From the NCBI RefSeq assembly GCF_015706575.1, contig NW_024037053.1, positions 186,001 to 250,000 on the forward strand: DNA of 64,000 nucleotides. The letters are read 5' to 3'. The DNA comes from Patiria miniata (lineage: Eukaryota; Echinodermata; Asteroidea; Valvatida; Asterinidae). Below, piece after piece: positions 1 through 11,254 of the stretch. The notes beneath the pieces are model-generated. The model searched no databases. It was not told the DNA's origin and was given only the letters and a program-made list of their open reading frames with translations. Within the stretch, counting starts at the first letter, position 1; every line of letters begins with the position of its first letter. The position numbers were made by a program, and so were the translations under genes.

Positions 1-128
1 AGCAGCTGAGAACTGCAGTATCTTTAGATAATAAGCAGGTGAAGAACAACCAGAAAGGGAACCTTCAACTCAGGCAGCTTCTGAAATTGACCAGACATTA
101 GGAGAATCAAATATCAGGGGATGAACGC
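1..128 (+). pseudogene. Decayed 3' tail end of a preceding SDR copy (gene 0)
   Basis: This stretch matches the sequence just after the stop codons of genes 1 to 5 (for example 8724-8845). That sequence is itself a degraded copy of one tail repeat of gene 6, including the stretch encoding EIDQT. No open frame continues through it. It shows that the tandem array extends to the left of the window and that the lost neighbour had the same organisation. Because it lies in the 3' flank, it says nothing about whether the neighbour itself is functional. Confidence 0.75.
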
Positions 129-1030
129 CAGTATGCGGATAGTGTGCCGGACAAAAACACACTCACTTTGTATATAACCAGCCTTATGGGGACCGTTTGC
201 AACACTCCGAATTCCACACGCAGTATATGAATAGTGTGCGTGACAAAAATTGGTCATTTATGCGTTTTCATATGTCGACTACACACTTCGCATGCTGTAC
301 ATTTCTATACAATTGGCGGAATATACACACTTTGTATATAACCAGCCTTATGGGGACCGTTTGTAGCAATCATAATACCACACGCAGTATATGAATAGTG
401 TATGGGACAAAAATACCCATTTATGCGTTTTCATATGTCGAATACACACACTTCGCATGCTGTACATTGTCTATGACATTGGCGGAACATACACACTTTG
501 TATATAACCAGCCTTATGGGGACCGTTCGTAACAATTAAATTCCACAGGCAGTATTTGAATAGTGTGTAGGACAAAAATACCCATTTATGCGTTTTCATA
601 TGTTCACTACACACACTTCGCATGCTGTACATTTCTATACGATTGGCGGAATATACATACTTTGTATATAACCAGCCTTATGGGGACTGTTTGTAGCAAT
701 CATAATACCACACTCAGTATATAAACAGTGTGCGGGAAAAAAATGGTCGTTTATGCGTTTTCGTATGTCGAGCACACACACTTCGCATGCTGTACATTTC
801 TATACGATTGGCGCAATACACACACTTTGTACATAACCAGCCTTATGGGGACCATTGGTAGCAATCATAATACCACACACAGTATACAAATAGTGTGCGG
901 GACAAAAATGCTCATTTATGCGTTTCATGTCGACTACACACACACACACACACACACAAGTTGTAAACCAGCCTTATGTGGACTGTTTGTAACAATCTTA
1001 ATTCCACGCGCAGTATATGAATTAGTGCAT
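121..1030. repeat. ~165-bp tandem minisatellite, spacer 0/1
   Basis: At least five imperfect units of about 165 bp are present. Each contains a TTGTATATAACCAGCC-like segment (near 166, 330, 496, 659 and 825), then a GGGGACCGTTTGTA-like segment, a CACGCAGTATATGAATAGTG-like segment, GACAAAAATG and a TTTATGCGTTTTCATATGTC-like segment. A (CA)n run sits near 938-958. The same array occurs in spacers 1/2 and 2/3 but not in spacers 3/4, 4/5 or 5/6. The small open frames in it follow the repeat phase and are not genes. Confidence 0.9.
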
Positions 1031-3933
1031 GTGTACGCATACTTGTTAGTTCACAAGTCTCAAGATTACTTTGGACGACTTGACAGGTAAGAAGTTATTG
1101 ATATTAACTAAATAATTGTCCATATTCTTAAGCCCCTTTAGGTTCTTGTTATTTAGCCTAATGCCTTATATATGATTTGGATCAATGACATCAGTATTTA
1201 TTACTTTAACTTAACTCTGACCATTAAATAGTTTGATTCATTGTTGATTTTATTCATACATGTCTTTTTTTCAGATTGGACTTTTCATCAACTCTAGTTA
1301 AATGTTTATTTTTGTAATTATGTTTTGGATATTATGTAGTCCAATCCTGAATTGCTTCATTTTGAGAATTATTTGGTTTTTGTTTTAATGTATTTTGGTG
1401 GATTGGAATCTTCTATTGTATTTTTATGTGGAATTAACGCCATTGAAAGAAAAATAAGGCCTACGCACAGTAAATGTTTAGCAACATGTCCTTGTCATGT
1501 CGCATTTTTTTGGTTGCCATATTATTTAAAGTAAACACAAAAAAACCCCAAAGTGTGCATCTGTTTTACGGCAAGAGCTAGCTAAGGATTATTCCATGAC
1601 GTGACATTCAAAATCTGCCGAAAACTAGATGTTGATTTTTTTGTGTGTTTTAAAGGTGAAAACGGCTGAAAATGCGACATTTAAAATAACAAAACTTATT
1701 ATACTAGCAGTTGGCTTAAAACGCGACATTTTAATTTAAGCATAAAATAACCTTTTTTTAGCGGCCGCATGCTCTACTAAAACAGCAGATGCGCACTCAC
1801 TCCAGCTGGACATGGGGCATGCGAATCATCGGAGCAGGCATCTTGAAAGGTCGCGCAATCCTTATAATTCTAGTTCTGCCTTTTACGCTTTTCCTTTGCG
1901 GTATCGCTTTGTCAGTATATAGTCTCAAATATTGTGATGAGCCTTTCTGACTGCACTTACTACTTCCATGGTAACACTAGTTGTCTCTGTACGTCTGTTG
2001 AATTCTGACGGATGGCCGATGATCGATTCCTGCGCTGCCTGATAAAAGCTGTTTCTTCAGCTGGTCTTTGTAGCACCGAGACCGAGGACCACCACGGTCC
2101 CGGTTCCCAACTAGCAGCTCACTGAATTGACCTATCGCAGTTTGCGAGTTAGCTACGCCCCTTACCCTATGGATTTTATGGTACACAACTTTTTGTTTGT
2201 CTCAGATTTTGCGCGTTCCGCGTCCATTTGTATATCATGTAATTGGACAATATTTCATAAGCTGCGTTGACGCGATTCTAACGCGATTCTACAGCGATTG
2301 GTCAATTATGAAGAGAACGTGTCCTCCCCGTCCTCGCGGCCAAGTGCATTGGTTGGAGCAGAATGGACTCTTTGCTGGGCAGCATACAGACTCATTTTGA
2401 GACGGCCCTGCATGCAGCTCTTGATGCAAATTATGAAGTCTTTAGCTTAGGCAGCATTGGTGGACTTTTTCAAAAGCCTCAACTAGGCCTATAATCTCGG
2501 ACTAGGCTCTCCCCCTAAGCGCAAGCTTACATACATGCAGCAGAGAGCATTGAAACCAACACCTCGCTACACCAGTGCAGGGCCTAGCTAGGGGTCGATC
2601 AAGATTTGACTCAAATTTAAAGGGAGGAGGTTTTAGCTGTCGGGGGACGGGGGTAAATAGGAATAATGTGCTACTGATAATCCTCGCAGCACGAATTGTG
2701 TGTTAGCTTCTTTTTTTTAAGCGACCGGGCTGACATTCAGAACTGACATTGGCGCCCGCGACGGACGTAATTTGACGGCCCATATGACGGACCCCTGGCC
2801 CAGGCTGTGTAACACTACAATTGTTGAAACACTGAAGTGGCCTTGCACAGGTCATACCACACTTCACCCATTTTGGTTGTGTGTAAGGCCTCAAACGATA
2901 TCCTTGAGGAAAAACTAGCCAATTTCCCGACACTGCATTATCGTACACGAAGCTCCATATAGCATTTACTGTTGATATGAATAGAGTTCATTCTATAGTG
3001 AATGTAAAACACACAATGCAAAATTGTTGGCTACGGTTCAAGTGAACTTTGTATTGCATGCAGCGAGTCTGGAAATAGAGCGCCACATGCCGCAATTGCA
3101 AGTGCACCTGTGCACGTCCATTTTTAGTGACTACCTCGGGCCAAGTGACGTGCGTGAGTGCAGTCATAATTCCCAGCCTCAAGTCCTCAACCACGCCCAT
3201 ATCTGGATGGTGTTCATGGTGAGTGGGTTTACCTGTCATTGGTTAGGAATTATAAGATATAGATGTCGAGACAGGGGTTGAAAAATTCATGGATGTAATT
3301 GCTTTCAATGAGGTTGCAGTTTTCTGTAGAGCCTCACTGATATAGTGCACTCCGCGTGGATATTTACATCGGACCTAATTGTTATTGGTAATTGTCACAG
3401 AGCTGTTCTTTATTATGCAGCTCTATGGTAATTGTATATCAAATACATGGTGTAGGTATTGGGGAACACTGAGGTATTGGGGAACGCGGGTAGACCCCGT
3501 GTATGGCACATTTAAATTGACTAACTGGGTCTATGGTGTGAGGGCAGTTAAGGGGGGGGGGGGGTTACTGCATGGAAGGAACACAACAATGTGAATTGTT
3601 TCAAACAATATAAAGCTAGGCCCTATATTATTTATTGCCTTTTTTTAAGGTTGGGGGGGGGGGGGGAGAGGGTGGCTTTTTTGGGGGGGGGGGGTGCCCT
3701 GCTTATGTCCACATAGTTGCACCACGGACAATTTTGTGGGATAAACTGCCACTGCCAAACTTATTAGTTGAGTAAAGTGCACCACGAAGTGATGAATATG
3801 ATAGTTTTGTCCCACTTAAGTGACAAATTGTCGAGCTGTGATGGGTCAGTACCTTTTTTTTTGGTCTAGAGCATATTATTTTCTTTGCTTCCTTTTTGGC
3901 TTGACGGGTTTAGGTTGCACTGAAAGGTTGAAG
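1031..3933 (+). other. Upstream region of gene 1, with probable noncoding first exon
   Basis: No coding exon is recognisable here. The segment is alignable to the regions upstream of genes 2 and 3 and, more weakly, of genes 4-6. A conserved TTCATG|GTGAGT at 3213-3224 is a good splice donor (GT at 3219) and is present upstream of all six genes. In the other copies a pyrimidine-rich tract ending in GACAG lies about 26 bases before the ATG. Together these suggest a noncoding first exon ending near 3218 and spliced to a short leader. In gene 1 the acceptor AG is changed to GG at 3906-3907, and a TTTAG ending at 3913 could replace it. Long G runs occur at 3552-3564, 3653-3666 and 3683-3694. A LINE fragment at about 1880-2345 is listed separately. 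Confidence 0.5.
1880..2345 (-). mobile_element. LINE 3'-end fragment (C-terminal end of the ORF2-type protein)
   Basis: On the - strand a broken frame includes FSELLVGNRDRGGPR, then YKDQLKKQLLSG and AGIDHRP. This is the pattern of the C-terminal end of animal non-LTR retrotransposon polymerases (gel-kRdRGaPrkRykDqLkk, followed by a spacer and aaDRdxWR). The matching piece upstream of gene 3 also keeps HLAGHLARMEDT in front of it. The fragment is about 450 bp at most, has no reverse transcriptase core, and is shared by the spacers upstream of genes 1, 2 and 3. It was therefore duplicated with the array rather than inserted three times. Limits are approximate. Confidence 0.6.
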
Positions 3934-6900
3934 ATGGGGAATACAATAGAACATCCGTCTGTGGAGCTTCCCCCGGAGAAGCTGGTGATGGTCACAGGTG
4001 GAAACACTGGTAAAAAAATGTTGGTCTTTTCACTAAATCCCTTGCAAATTTGACTCTTTCTTTTGGGGTTTAACATCCAGAATCCTGCATAATGCACCAG
4101 AATCTTACACAATTCACCAGATTCCTACAGACCTCTATTTCATCAGGCTCCGTGAAATGCACCAGTTGGTTTCAAACTGATACTGAGTTGTTTTTGTACT
4201 CTGAAGGAAGAAACAATCAGATTGTTTGTCCTTTTTGCACTATTTTCTTTCAAAAATACCTCAATTCTTTTGTAATGAAGAAAGTTTGATTTCCTTTGAT
4301 GCAGGGATTGGATATGAAACAGCAAAGTCCATAGCTGAGATGGGAGCAAGAGTGTGCATCACGTGTCGCTCAGAGGACAAAGCTAAAGCGGTGAGTGTTG
4401 TTTTAGGGAGAACATCCGACTCAGTGAATTTGTGGTACAATAACCAAAAATGGAACTGTTAGGAGCTCACTTTTGAAATTGAATATGGTAAAGGTGGTTA
4501 CTTTTTGGTAAAATTTAGACCGAATCTCATAGAGCTTAGCAAAAATCAACTTATGACCTGTTTCAGTTAGCAAATCCTTTCTGTGCTTAACATATATGTT
4601 AGCTGTGTAAAAATGCTCTGAAAAGCTTTGCCTCACACAGTATGCCAGGTTGTATCCTTTCATATACAGACAGAAGTGATTGAAGCAAGGTATCTGGCTC
4701 AGGGACACAAAAAAACGAATAAGGCTCACAAAGCTTAGCTTAACTTATTACTCAGCAACAAGCAGCTCAGATCATATATCCACAATAAAAAAAAATTCGC
4801 ATGACAACTTTGCTTGAAAAATAAAACTTACTTTTGCATGCAAAATGTCTTATGCGCATTAAAGGAAATGTACATCATTGGCTTTTGCTGTAATTTTCAG
4901 AACCGAACTATTTTGGGGGTTAGTATAATAGATCAAATATTGTTACACTGACATGTTTGAAGTTTTGCGTTCGAAAATGCTGGAAAAACCAAGAAAAACA
5001 AAAATGTTCAAGTAGTCTAGTTCCCCGACTCCACTAAAGATGAAATGGATCAAAAATGCCGGAAAATTTTCAGGTAAGGGAACCAGTCTAGCTGGCCTGC
5101 ATCCATTCATGAACATAGAACCAATAGCAAACAAAATTTGGACTGAAAAAAAACAGAGGTAAATATGGAGCAGTAGTTTGAAAAAAAGTTACGTTTTTAC
5201 AACGGTGGTCGGCCGACCACCGTTGGAAATGTATACAAAAGTACCATTATTCTTGAAAATGACTTCACACCAGGTGCCATAATTTTACAGGATGCTTTAG
5301 ACTGTCATTTACCAACATCCTAGTAAGGTATTTCGTAACAATTCGGTAGTTTTATTTTTCGATGTTTGCAGATGTTGTATTTTCCTTTAATGTGGCCCCA
5401 GGTATTGGTTTTATTTTACACCAAAATAGGATTTTGTTGGTCTTTTACATGTTTTAGGCTATAGAACGGATGCAGGAAGAACATAAGAACGAAATGCAGA
5501 AGAGAAGTCATGCAGAGGTAAATGGAACCTTTCTTGAATTGCAACAACGTGTCTGACTTGGATGATCAAAACTGCTTCACTTGAAGTCCTAGTGGGGGCT
5601 TTTTCGAAGTGAATTTTGGGTCACGAAACTTAGGTGCCTTTTTTTGACAGATTTGTGTATAGGAAGCATTGCCTATTGGCCAGGGCCCTGTGACACTAGC
5701 TTGCACCTTAACTTCCTAAAAGCGTCCTTCTTGGAGCTGCTGGAGGCTTGATGGGAGTGGTATGCTCTCTAAAGGGACTAGTTTACCTGATTGTTGGATT
5801 GGCAACTGGATGTGGATGTTACACAAATGATCATGTGGGATAATTTGCCCCACATGTCAATTGATTCAGGGGAAGGTCAAGGACTGTGGTTTGGGTTTGT
5901 ACCAGTGATCCTTGTTGATGGCTCAGTAGTCCTTGAGTCACTGAAGCAATGTAATGTGGCAAGTTGCTGTCTCATTTCGGCAATGGAGGACCATCCAAGC
6001 TTCTTATGACTTGCTGCCTACATGTCTCTGGAAAAAGTTGTTCCTGATTTGTCATACGTTGTGTCTTTAAGGACAGCCACTTCTATCTTCCCTACTCCCC
6101 TCTTGAACCATGAGTAAAGTACTATCTGTGTTTTCATACCAAGGCCAGGAAAAAAATTGGGCCAGATGAACTATTTTCATTTAGGCTCAAGACAGACTTT
6201 ACTTATGCATGGCTTTTTATGGGAAGCAGCTGGTAGTTTTGATCTGTTGATGTTGAAAAGTTTGGAAGGGTCAGTAGAATGGATGGAATAAACCAGATTG
6301 ACTTTTCAAGTTAAAGTGTTTTTTTCTTATCAAAATTTTCCAAGAATGCTGCTGCCCAGGCGTCATCTCAACCCACCAGTGAAGAAATTGAAATCAAGCC
6401 ACTGAATGTGGAGTACATCATAGTGGATCTCGCCTCGTTGCAATCCACAATGGACTTCATTCAGGAGACCAAGGAGAGGATGCAGTACCTTAATATCTTG
6501 GTCTGCAATGCTGGAATTGGCTTTGCCAAACAAGGTAAGGACTCCAGGCATGACCTGTAGATGGTGCTTAAAAGGAAAACTATCGAAAGTTCCCATTTGC
6601 TCCACTACTTGACCTGTTCCAAAGGGTTCTTTCGTTGGTTTTCTTTAATAGCATATACAGAGGATAATTACGAGTCTCATTTCCAAGTCAACTACCTGTC
6701 ACATCTCCTCATTGTGCTGCATCTCATGCCGCTGCTGCAGGCTGGTGCTCCCGACTCCCGCATCGTTCTCCTGTCATCAGCGGCGCATAAAGGTGGGAAA
6801 CTGGACCTGGACAACATGCAGGGCCGCAAGTCCTACAGTCGGATAGGAGCCTACGGATCCTCCAAGGCCTACATGGTGAAATTAGTTTGTTTCAGAAAGT

Positions 6901-8721
6901 GAACGCTGAAGTAAAAAATCTAGTCCAGGCTACGCGGGCGTTGTCAGACCATTTTACATGTTACAAAAGTGCTTACATTTGGACCAGTCACTCAGCAAAC
7001 AATGTGGAGAGGGGGTAGGGTGTGGGCTAGGGTGAGGTTAATCCCATTCAACCAAGGGGTGTTATTTAAAGCATTTGGGAACTGGACACTGTCTCACAAA
7101 TATGACATCACCCACTTCACCGATAGCGCTGTTAAATGTTATGGTAATTGTTTTTGGTGGGAGGGGGTGCACCTGATAAGGTTTCTTGCAAGTGTCCTCT
7201 ACAAGTACTGCCAACTACAGCTGTGTCTCACTATATCGCCCTATACATTCCTCATCCTAGTCAGTTTCAGAGAATTTTATTTCTCCATTTGTTGTTCAAA
7301 GATCATGGCAGCACACTTTCTGTCTCGAAGACTGGAGGAGACTGGAGTGAGCACTTTCTCTGTCGACCCTGGAATTGTGGACACGGATATTGTGAATAAC
7401 TACAGTGACTGGAAACTGTTGAGCTTTTTTGGAGGGGCTTCGAAAAAAATGGGTGAGTTCATTTGTTGGTGTATTTGAGAACTCAATTTTAGTCACTGAC
7501 CCAAGTTTCATGTTAGTTTGTGAATAGATTGAGCAGTGGTAGTGTGTAAATGGATCAAGCAAAGTGTTCCTCTGAAGTTTTTTCAAACTTTCTTATTGAA
7601 ATGATGGAATGCTTTATGTGTTAAGGCATGATGCGTACTCCGAAAAAGGGGGCTGCAACAAGTGTTGTGGCCTGTGTTGATCCAAGCCTCCGTGGGAAAA
7701 CTGCAGTGTTCATGAAGAGTTGTCGACCTGCTAACCCTGCTAACTTCTGTCGGTAAGGCTTTGGGAAACCTTGCTTTAGAGTCAAGTAAAGGTGATCACA
7801 TTATATAGAAAACTGATACTTTATTTCCAGTCAAGGTTTTAAGGAGTCCTCAATTAGCTATAAGTGAGTTTTGAAACAAGGATCCTCTGATGATGATTCC
7901 AACTTTTTAGTGGAGGCTTTTACTTAAGGGTCCCGAGTCCCAATTAAACTTGATTCTTACTCAAACTCTAGGATTACAGACCATGCCGAATTATGAACTG
8001 AAATTACTAAAGTGACCTTTTCCATTCTAAACAAATGGCTCTTAGATTATAACTCATGGTTCCTTGCTTTGAACCCATGGTTTTTATGAATGGAGACTCG
8101 AGGGTTTTGGTTTCTTTTTCAAGGGTCCTTTGATTTCAGACTCAATGGTCCTTGGGTTTAATTTTCTACTTTAGGGATGGCAAAAAACAGGAGGACCTTT
8201 GGGGTTACAGTCTTGGATGTCTCAACCAGTTCATCTCTGATGATGTGCTCAAAGAAGCCTTCCCATCAGCGAGGCCTGATCTGCTGACCATTCCCAAGGA
8301 CACAAGGACAGTCGAAGAGAAGATTGCTGATGATTCAGGGAAGAAAGAAGGGAGTTCAGGTGACAAAGAGATGGGAGACAAATCCAAAGGAGGAGAGGCA
8401 TCTTTGGAGAGGAAGCAGGATGAGGAGCAACCAGAGATAGAGTCTTCATCTGGAGCTACAGAGGTACCCTCTGAAAAAGTCAAGGCATCGCAGGAACCAT
8501 ATGGGACTAATTTAGAAGAAAAGATACCTGAAGACACACTCAAAGACGAAGACAACGAACCCAAGGCATCCTCCAAACAGGAGCAGACAGAAGAGCAGCC
8601 GAAAAGAGAATTACAATCTGCAGCTGCAGAATTACCCACTGAAAGGGTTAAGGCAGAGGAAAAACCCAGCGGGCAGGTTTCAGAGGAAAGGGGCGTGACA
8701 GATGATGCAGAAAATAAGTAA
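3934..8721 (+). CDS. SDR gene 1: retinol dehydrogenase/WWOX-like oxidoreductase with charged tail (intact, 481 aa)
   Basis: Exons: 3934-4009, 4305-4390, 5458-5517, 6360-6534, 6652-6875, 7302-7452, 7626-7752, 8175-8721; all introns are GT-AG and the frame closes exactly. SDR enzymes of this type are NAD(P)(H)-dependent oxidoreductases of retinoids, steroids or carbonyls; the substrate here is unknown. Seen: cofactor motif TGGNTGIG (residues 21-28), Arg47 after strand 2 (favours NADP), NAG 124-126, Asn146, Ser174-Ser175, Tyr200-x3-Lys204, and DPG 229-231. There is no signal peptide or N-terminal membrane anchor, unlike many retinol dehydrogenases, so it is probably cytosolic. From about residue 340 the protein is rich in Glu, Lys, Ser, Pro and Asp and looks disordered. 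Exon 4 is started at GCG 6360 because only that acceptor is conserved in every copy. The acceptor of the putative noncoding leader is altered in this copy. Confidence 0.9.
4859..5390. mobile_element. 532-bp MITE with TTAA ends and a central palindrome (gene 1 intron 2)
   Basis: The ends are inverted repeats: TTAAAGGAAATGTACATC on the left and, reverse-complemented, TTAAAGGAAAATACAACATC on the right. The centre holds a perfect 24-bp palindrome at 5201-5224 with core GTCGGCCGAC. There is no coding capacity. Sister copies lie in gene 2 intron 2 and, in reverse orientation, at 59114-59635. TTAA at both ends would fit a TTAA-targeting family, but no clean empty site exists here to prove the target duplication. 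Confidence 0.75.
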
Positions 8722-8850
8722 TTAGCAGCTGAGAACTGCAGCATCTTCAGATAATAAGCAGGTGTAGAACAACCAGAGAGGGAACCTTTAGCTCAGGTAG
8801 CTTCTGAAATTGACCAGACATTAGGAGAATCAAATATCAGGGGAGAGGTG
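8722..8850 (+). pseudogene. Fossil tail repeat after the stop of gene 1
   Basis: The bases after the TAA align to one tail repeat of gene 6: GCAGCATCTTCAGATAATAA corresponds to the segment before KQVEEQP, and GAAATTGACCAGACA encodes EIDQT. Several stops and length changes break the frame. The same relic follows genes 2 to 5 and stands at the very start of the window, so the truncation happened before the array expanded. Confidence 0.75.
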
Positions 8851-9765
8851 CAGAACGCCAGTATGCGGATAGTGTGCCGGACAAAAATGAACACTTTATA
8901 TGAAAAATGAAATTGGCGAAACACAACAATGATGATTCCACGCAGTATATGGATATTGTGCGAGACAAAAATGCTCATTAATGCGTTTTCATATGTCGAA
9001 CACACACACACGTCGAGTGCACACATTTTCTATGAGATTCATAGACGAAACACACAGACTTTGTATATAATAACCAGCCTTATTTAACACTCATACATGT
9101 AATTCCACACGAAGTATATAGATAGTATGCGGGACAAAAATGCTCATTTACGCGTTTTCATATGTCGACTACACACACTTCGCATGCTGTACATTGTCTA
9201 TGGGATTGGTGCGACAAACATACTTTGTATATAACCAGCCTTACGGGGACCGTTTGTAAACGAACATAATTCCACACGCAGTATGTGAATAGTGTGCGGG
9301 ACAAAAATGGTCATTTATGCGTTTTCATATGTCGAATACACACACTTCGCATGCTGTACATTTCTTTACAATTGGCGGAATATACACACTTTGTATATAA
9401 CCAGCCTTATGGGGACCGTTTGTAGCAATCCTAATACCACACGCAGTATTTGAATAGTGTGCGGGACAAAAATGGTCATTTATGCGTTTTCATATGTCGA
9501 ATACACACACTTCGCATGCTGTACATTGTCAATGACATTGGGGGAACACACACACTTTGTATATAACCTGCCTTATGGGGACCATTTGTAGCCATCATAA
9601 TACCACACGCAGTATACAAATAGTGTGCGGGACAAAAATGCTCATTTATGCGTTTCATGTCGACTACACACACACACACACACACACACTACAGAAGTTG
9701 TATACCAGCCTTATGTGGACTGTTTGTAACAATCTTAATTCCACGCGCAGTATATGAATTAGTGC
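8851..9765. repeat. ~165-bp tandem minisatellite, spacer 1/2
   Basis: Five to six units of the same repeat as at 121-1030 are present, with the TTGTATATAACCAGCC-like segment near 9060, 9226, 9392 and 9558. A (CA)n run lies at about 9667-9690. The first unit or two are shorter and more divergent, as in spacer 2/3. Confidence 0.9.
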
Positions 9766-10842
9766 ATGTGTACGCATACCTGTTAGTTCACAAGTCTCAA
9801 GATTACTTTGGACGACTTGACAGGTAAGAAGTTATTGATATTAACTAACTAATTGTCCATATTCTTAAGCCCCTTTAGGTTTTTGTTATTTTGCCTAATG
9901 CCTTATATATGATTTGGATCAATGACATCAGTATTTATTACTATAACTTAACTCTGACCGTTAAATAGTTTGATTCATTGTTGATTTTATTCATACATGT
10001 CTTGTTTTTTTTCAGATTGGACTTTTCATCAACTCTAGTTAAATGTATATTTTTGTAATTATGTTTTGGATATTATGTAGTCCTATCCTGAATTGCTTCA
10101 TTTAGAGAATTATTTGGGTTTTTTTTAATGTATTTTGGTGGATTGGAATCTTCTATTGTATTTCTATTTGGAATTAACGCCATTAAAAGAAAAATAAGGC
10201 CTACGCACAGTAAATATTTAGCAACATGTCCTTGTCATGTCGCATTTTTTTGGTTGCCATATTTTCTAAAGTAAACACAAAAAACCCCAAAGTGTGCATT
10301 CGTTTTACGGCAAGAGCCAGCTACGGATTATTCCATGACGTGACATTCAAAATCTGCCGAAAACTAGATGTTGATTTTTTTGTTTTAAAGGTGAAAACGG
10401 CTGAAACTGCGACATTTAAAATAACAAAACTTGTTATACTAGCAGTTGGCTTAAAACGCGACATTTTAATTTAAGCATAAAATAACCCTTTTTTTAGCGG
10501 CCGCATGGTCTACTAAAACAGCAGATGCGCACTCACTCCAGCTGGACATGGGCCATGCGGATCATCGGAGCCGGCATCTTGAGAGGTCGCGCAATCCTTA
10601 TAATTCTAGTTCTGCCCATGTGCCTTTTACGCTTTTCCTTTGCGGTATCGCTTTGTCAGTATATAGTCTCAAATATTGTGATGAGCCTTTCTGACTGTAC
10701 TTACTACTTCCATGGTAACACTAGTTGTCTCTGTACGTCTGTTGAATTCTGACGGATGGCCGATGATCGATTCCTGCGCTGCCTGATAAAAGCTGTTTCT
10801 TCAGCTGGTCTTTAGCACCGAGACCGAGGACCACCACGGTTT

Positions 10843-11027
10843 CGGTGTCACATGAAAATCCGACTCCTATGCAAATCGGACCCCTATTTCCCTATTATTG
10901 GTTGATCCCTCGCACGTGACAGTCACTCGCCCGAAACGATCTTAAAAATAGCATAGTATCGTACTCACGCGTGCGCAATACTACAATGAGTCCACATTTC
11001 ATGGAGTCGGATATTCACGCTACACCG
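10843..11027. mobile_element. 185-bp MITE with CGGTGT inverted ends
   Basis: The left end CGGTGTCACATGAAAATCCG and the reverse complement of the right end CGGTGTAGCGTGAATATCCG are matching inverted repeats. The segment is absent from the corresponding place upstream of genes 1 and 3, where ACGGTCCCGGTTCCCAAC is continuous. The target duplication cannot be resolved because the flanks differ slightly. Confidence 0.6.
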
Positions 11028-11052
11028 GTTCCCAACTAGCAGCTCACTGAAT

Positions 11053-11254
11053 GGACCGATCCAGCAAGCACCGCCCGGCCCCATGATATTCTGAACAATC
11101 ACAGCCGTGATTTATGTCCGACATGCGTGCACAAAAGTCCGACATGCGTGCACGCGCGTATGATGCGCGCGGCAGGAAAATGCAGCGTGGCATTATGAGG
11201 AGCGCGTGTTAATTTGCCCACGTGCGCAGTGGGAGGGGCTTACTGGATCGGTCC
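11053..11254. mobile_element. 202-bp MITE with GGACCGATCCAG inverted ends
   Basis: The left end reads GGACCGATCCAGCAAGC and the right end, reverse-complemented, GGACCGATCCAGTAAGC. The matching spot upstream of gene 1 (CACTGAATTGACC) is uninterrupted. This gives an empty site and a likely 2-bp AT target duplication. There is no coding capacity. Confidence 0.75.

Noticed and set aside
728-1090. 120-residue frame at the left end of the window
   Set aside because: It runs through minisatellite units and a (CA)n tract; the peptide repeats with the unit and has no other support.
4859-5390. Assigning the TTAA-ended MITE firmly to piggyBac
   Set aside because: TTAA at both ends fits, but there is no empty site in the window to prove the duplication and the terminal bases are not diagnostic.
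6346-6359. Earlier acceptor for exon 4 (after TTTTCCAAG), adding five residues
   Set aside because: It keeps the frame in genes 1-3, but genes 4-6 have no AG there, whereas GCCAG|GCG is present in all six copies.
8205-8744. 179-residue open frame on the - strand opposite exon 8, repeated for every copy
   Set aside because: It is the antisense shadow of a compositionally biased coding exon (Glu/Lys codons read as Ser/Leu codons on the other strand) and has no independent splice, start or family support.
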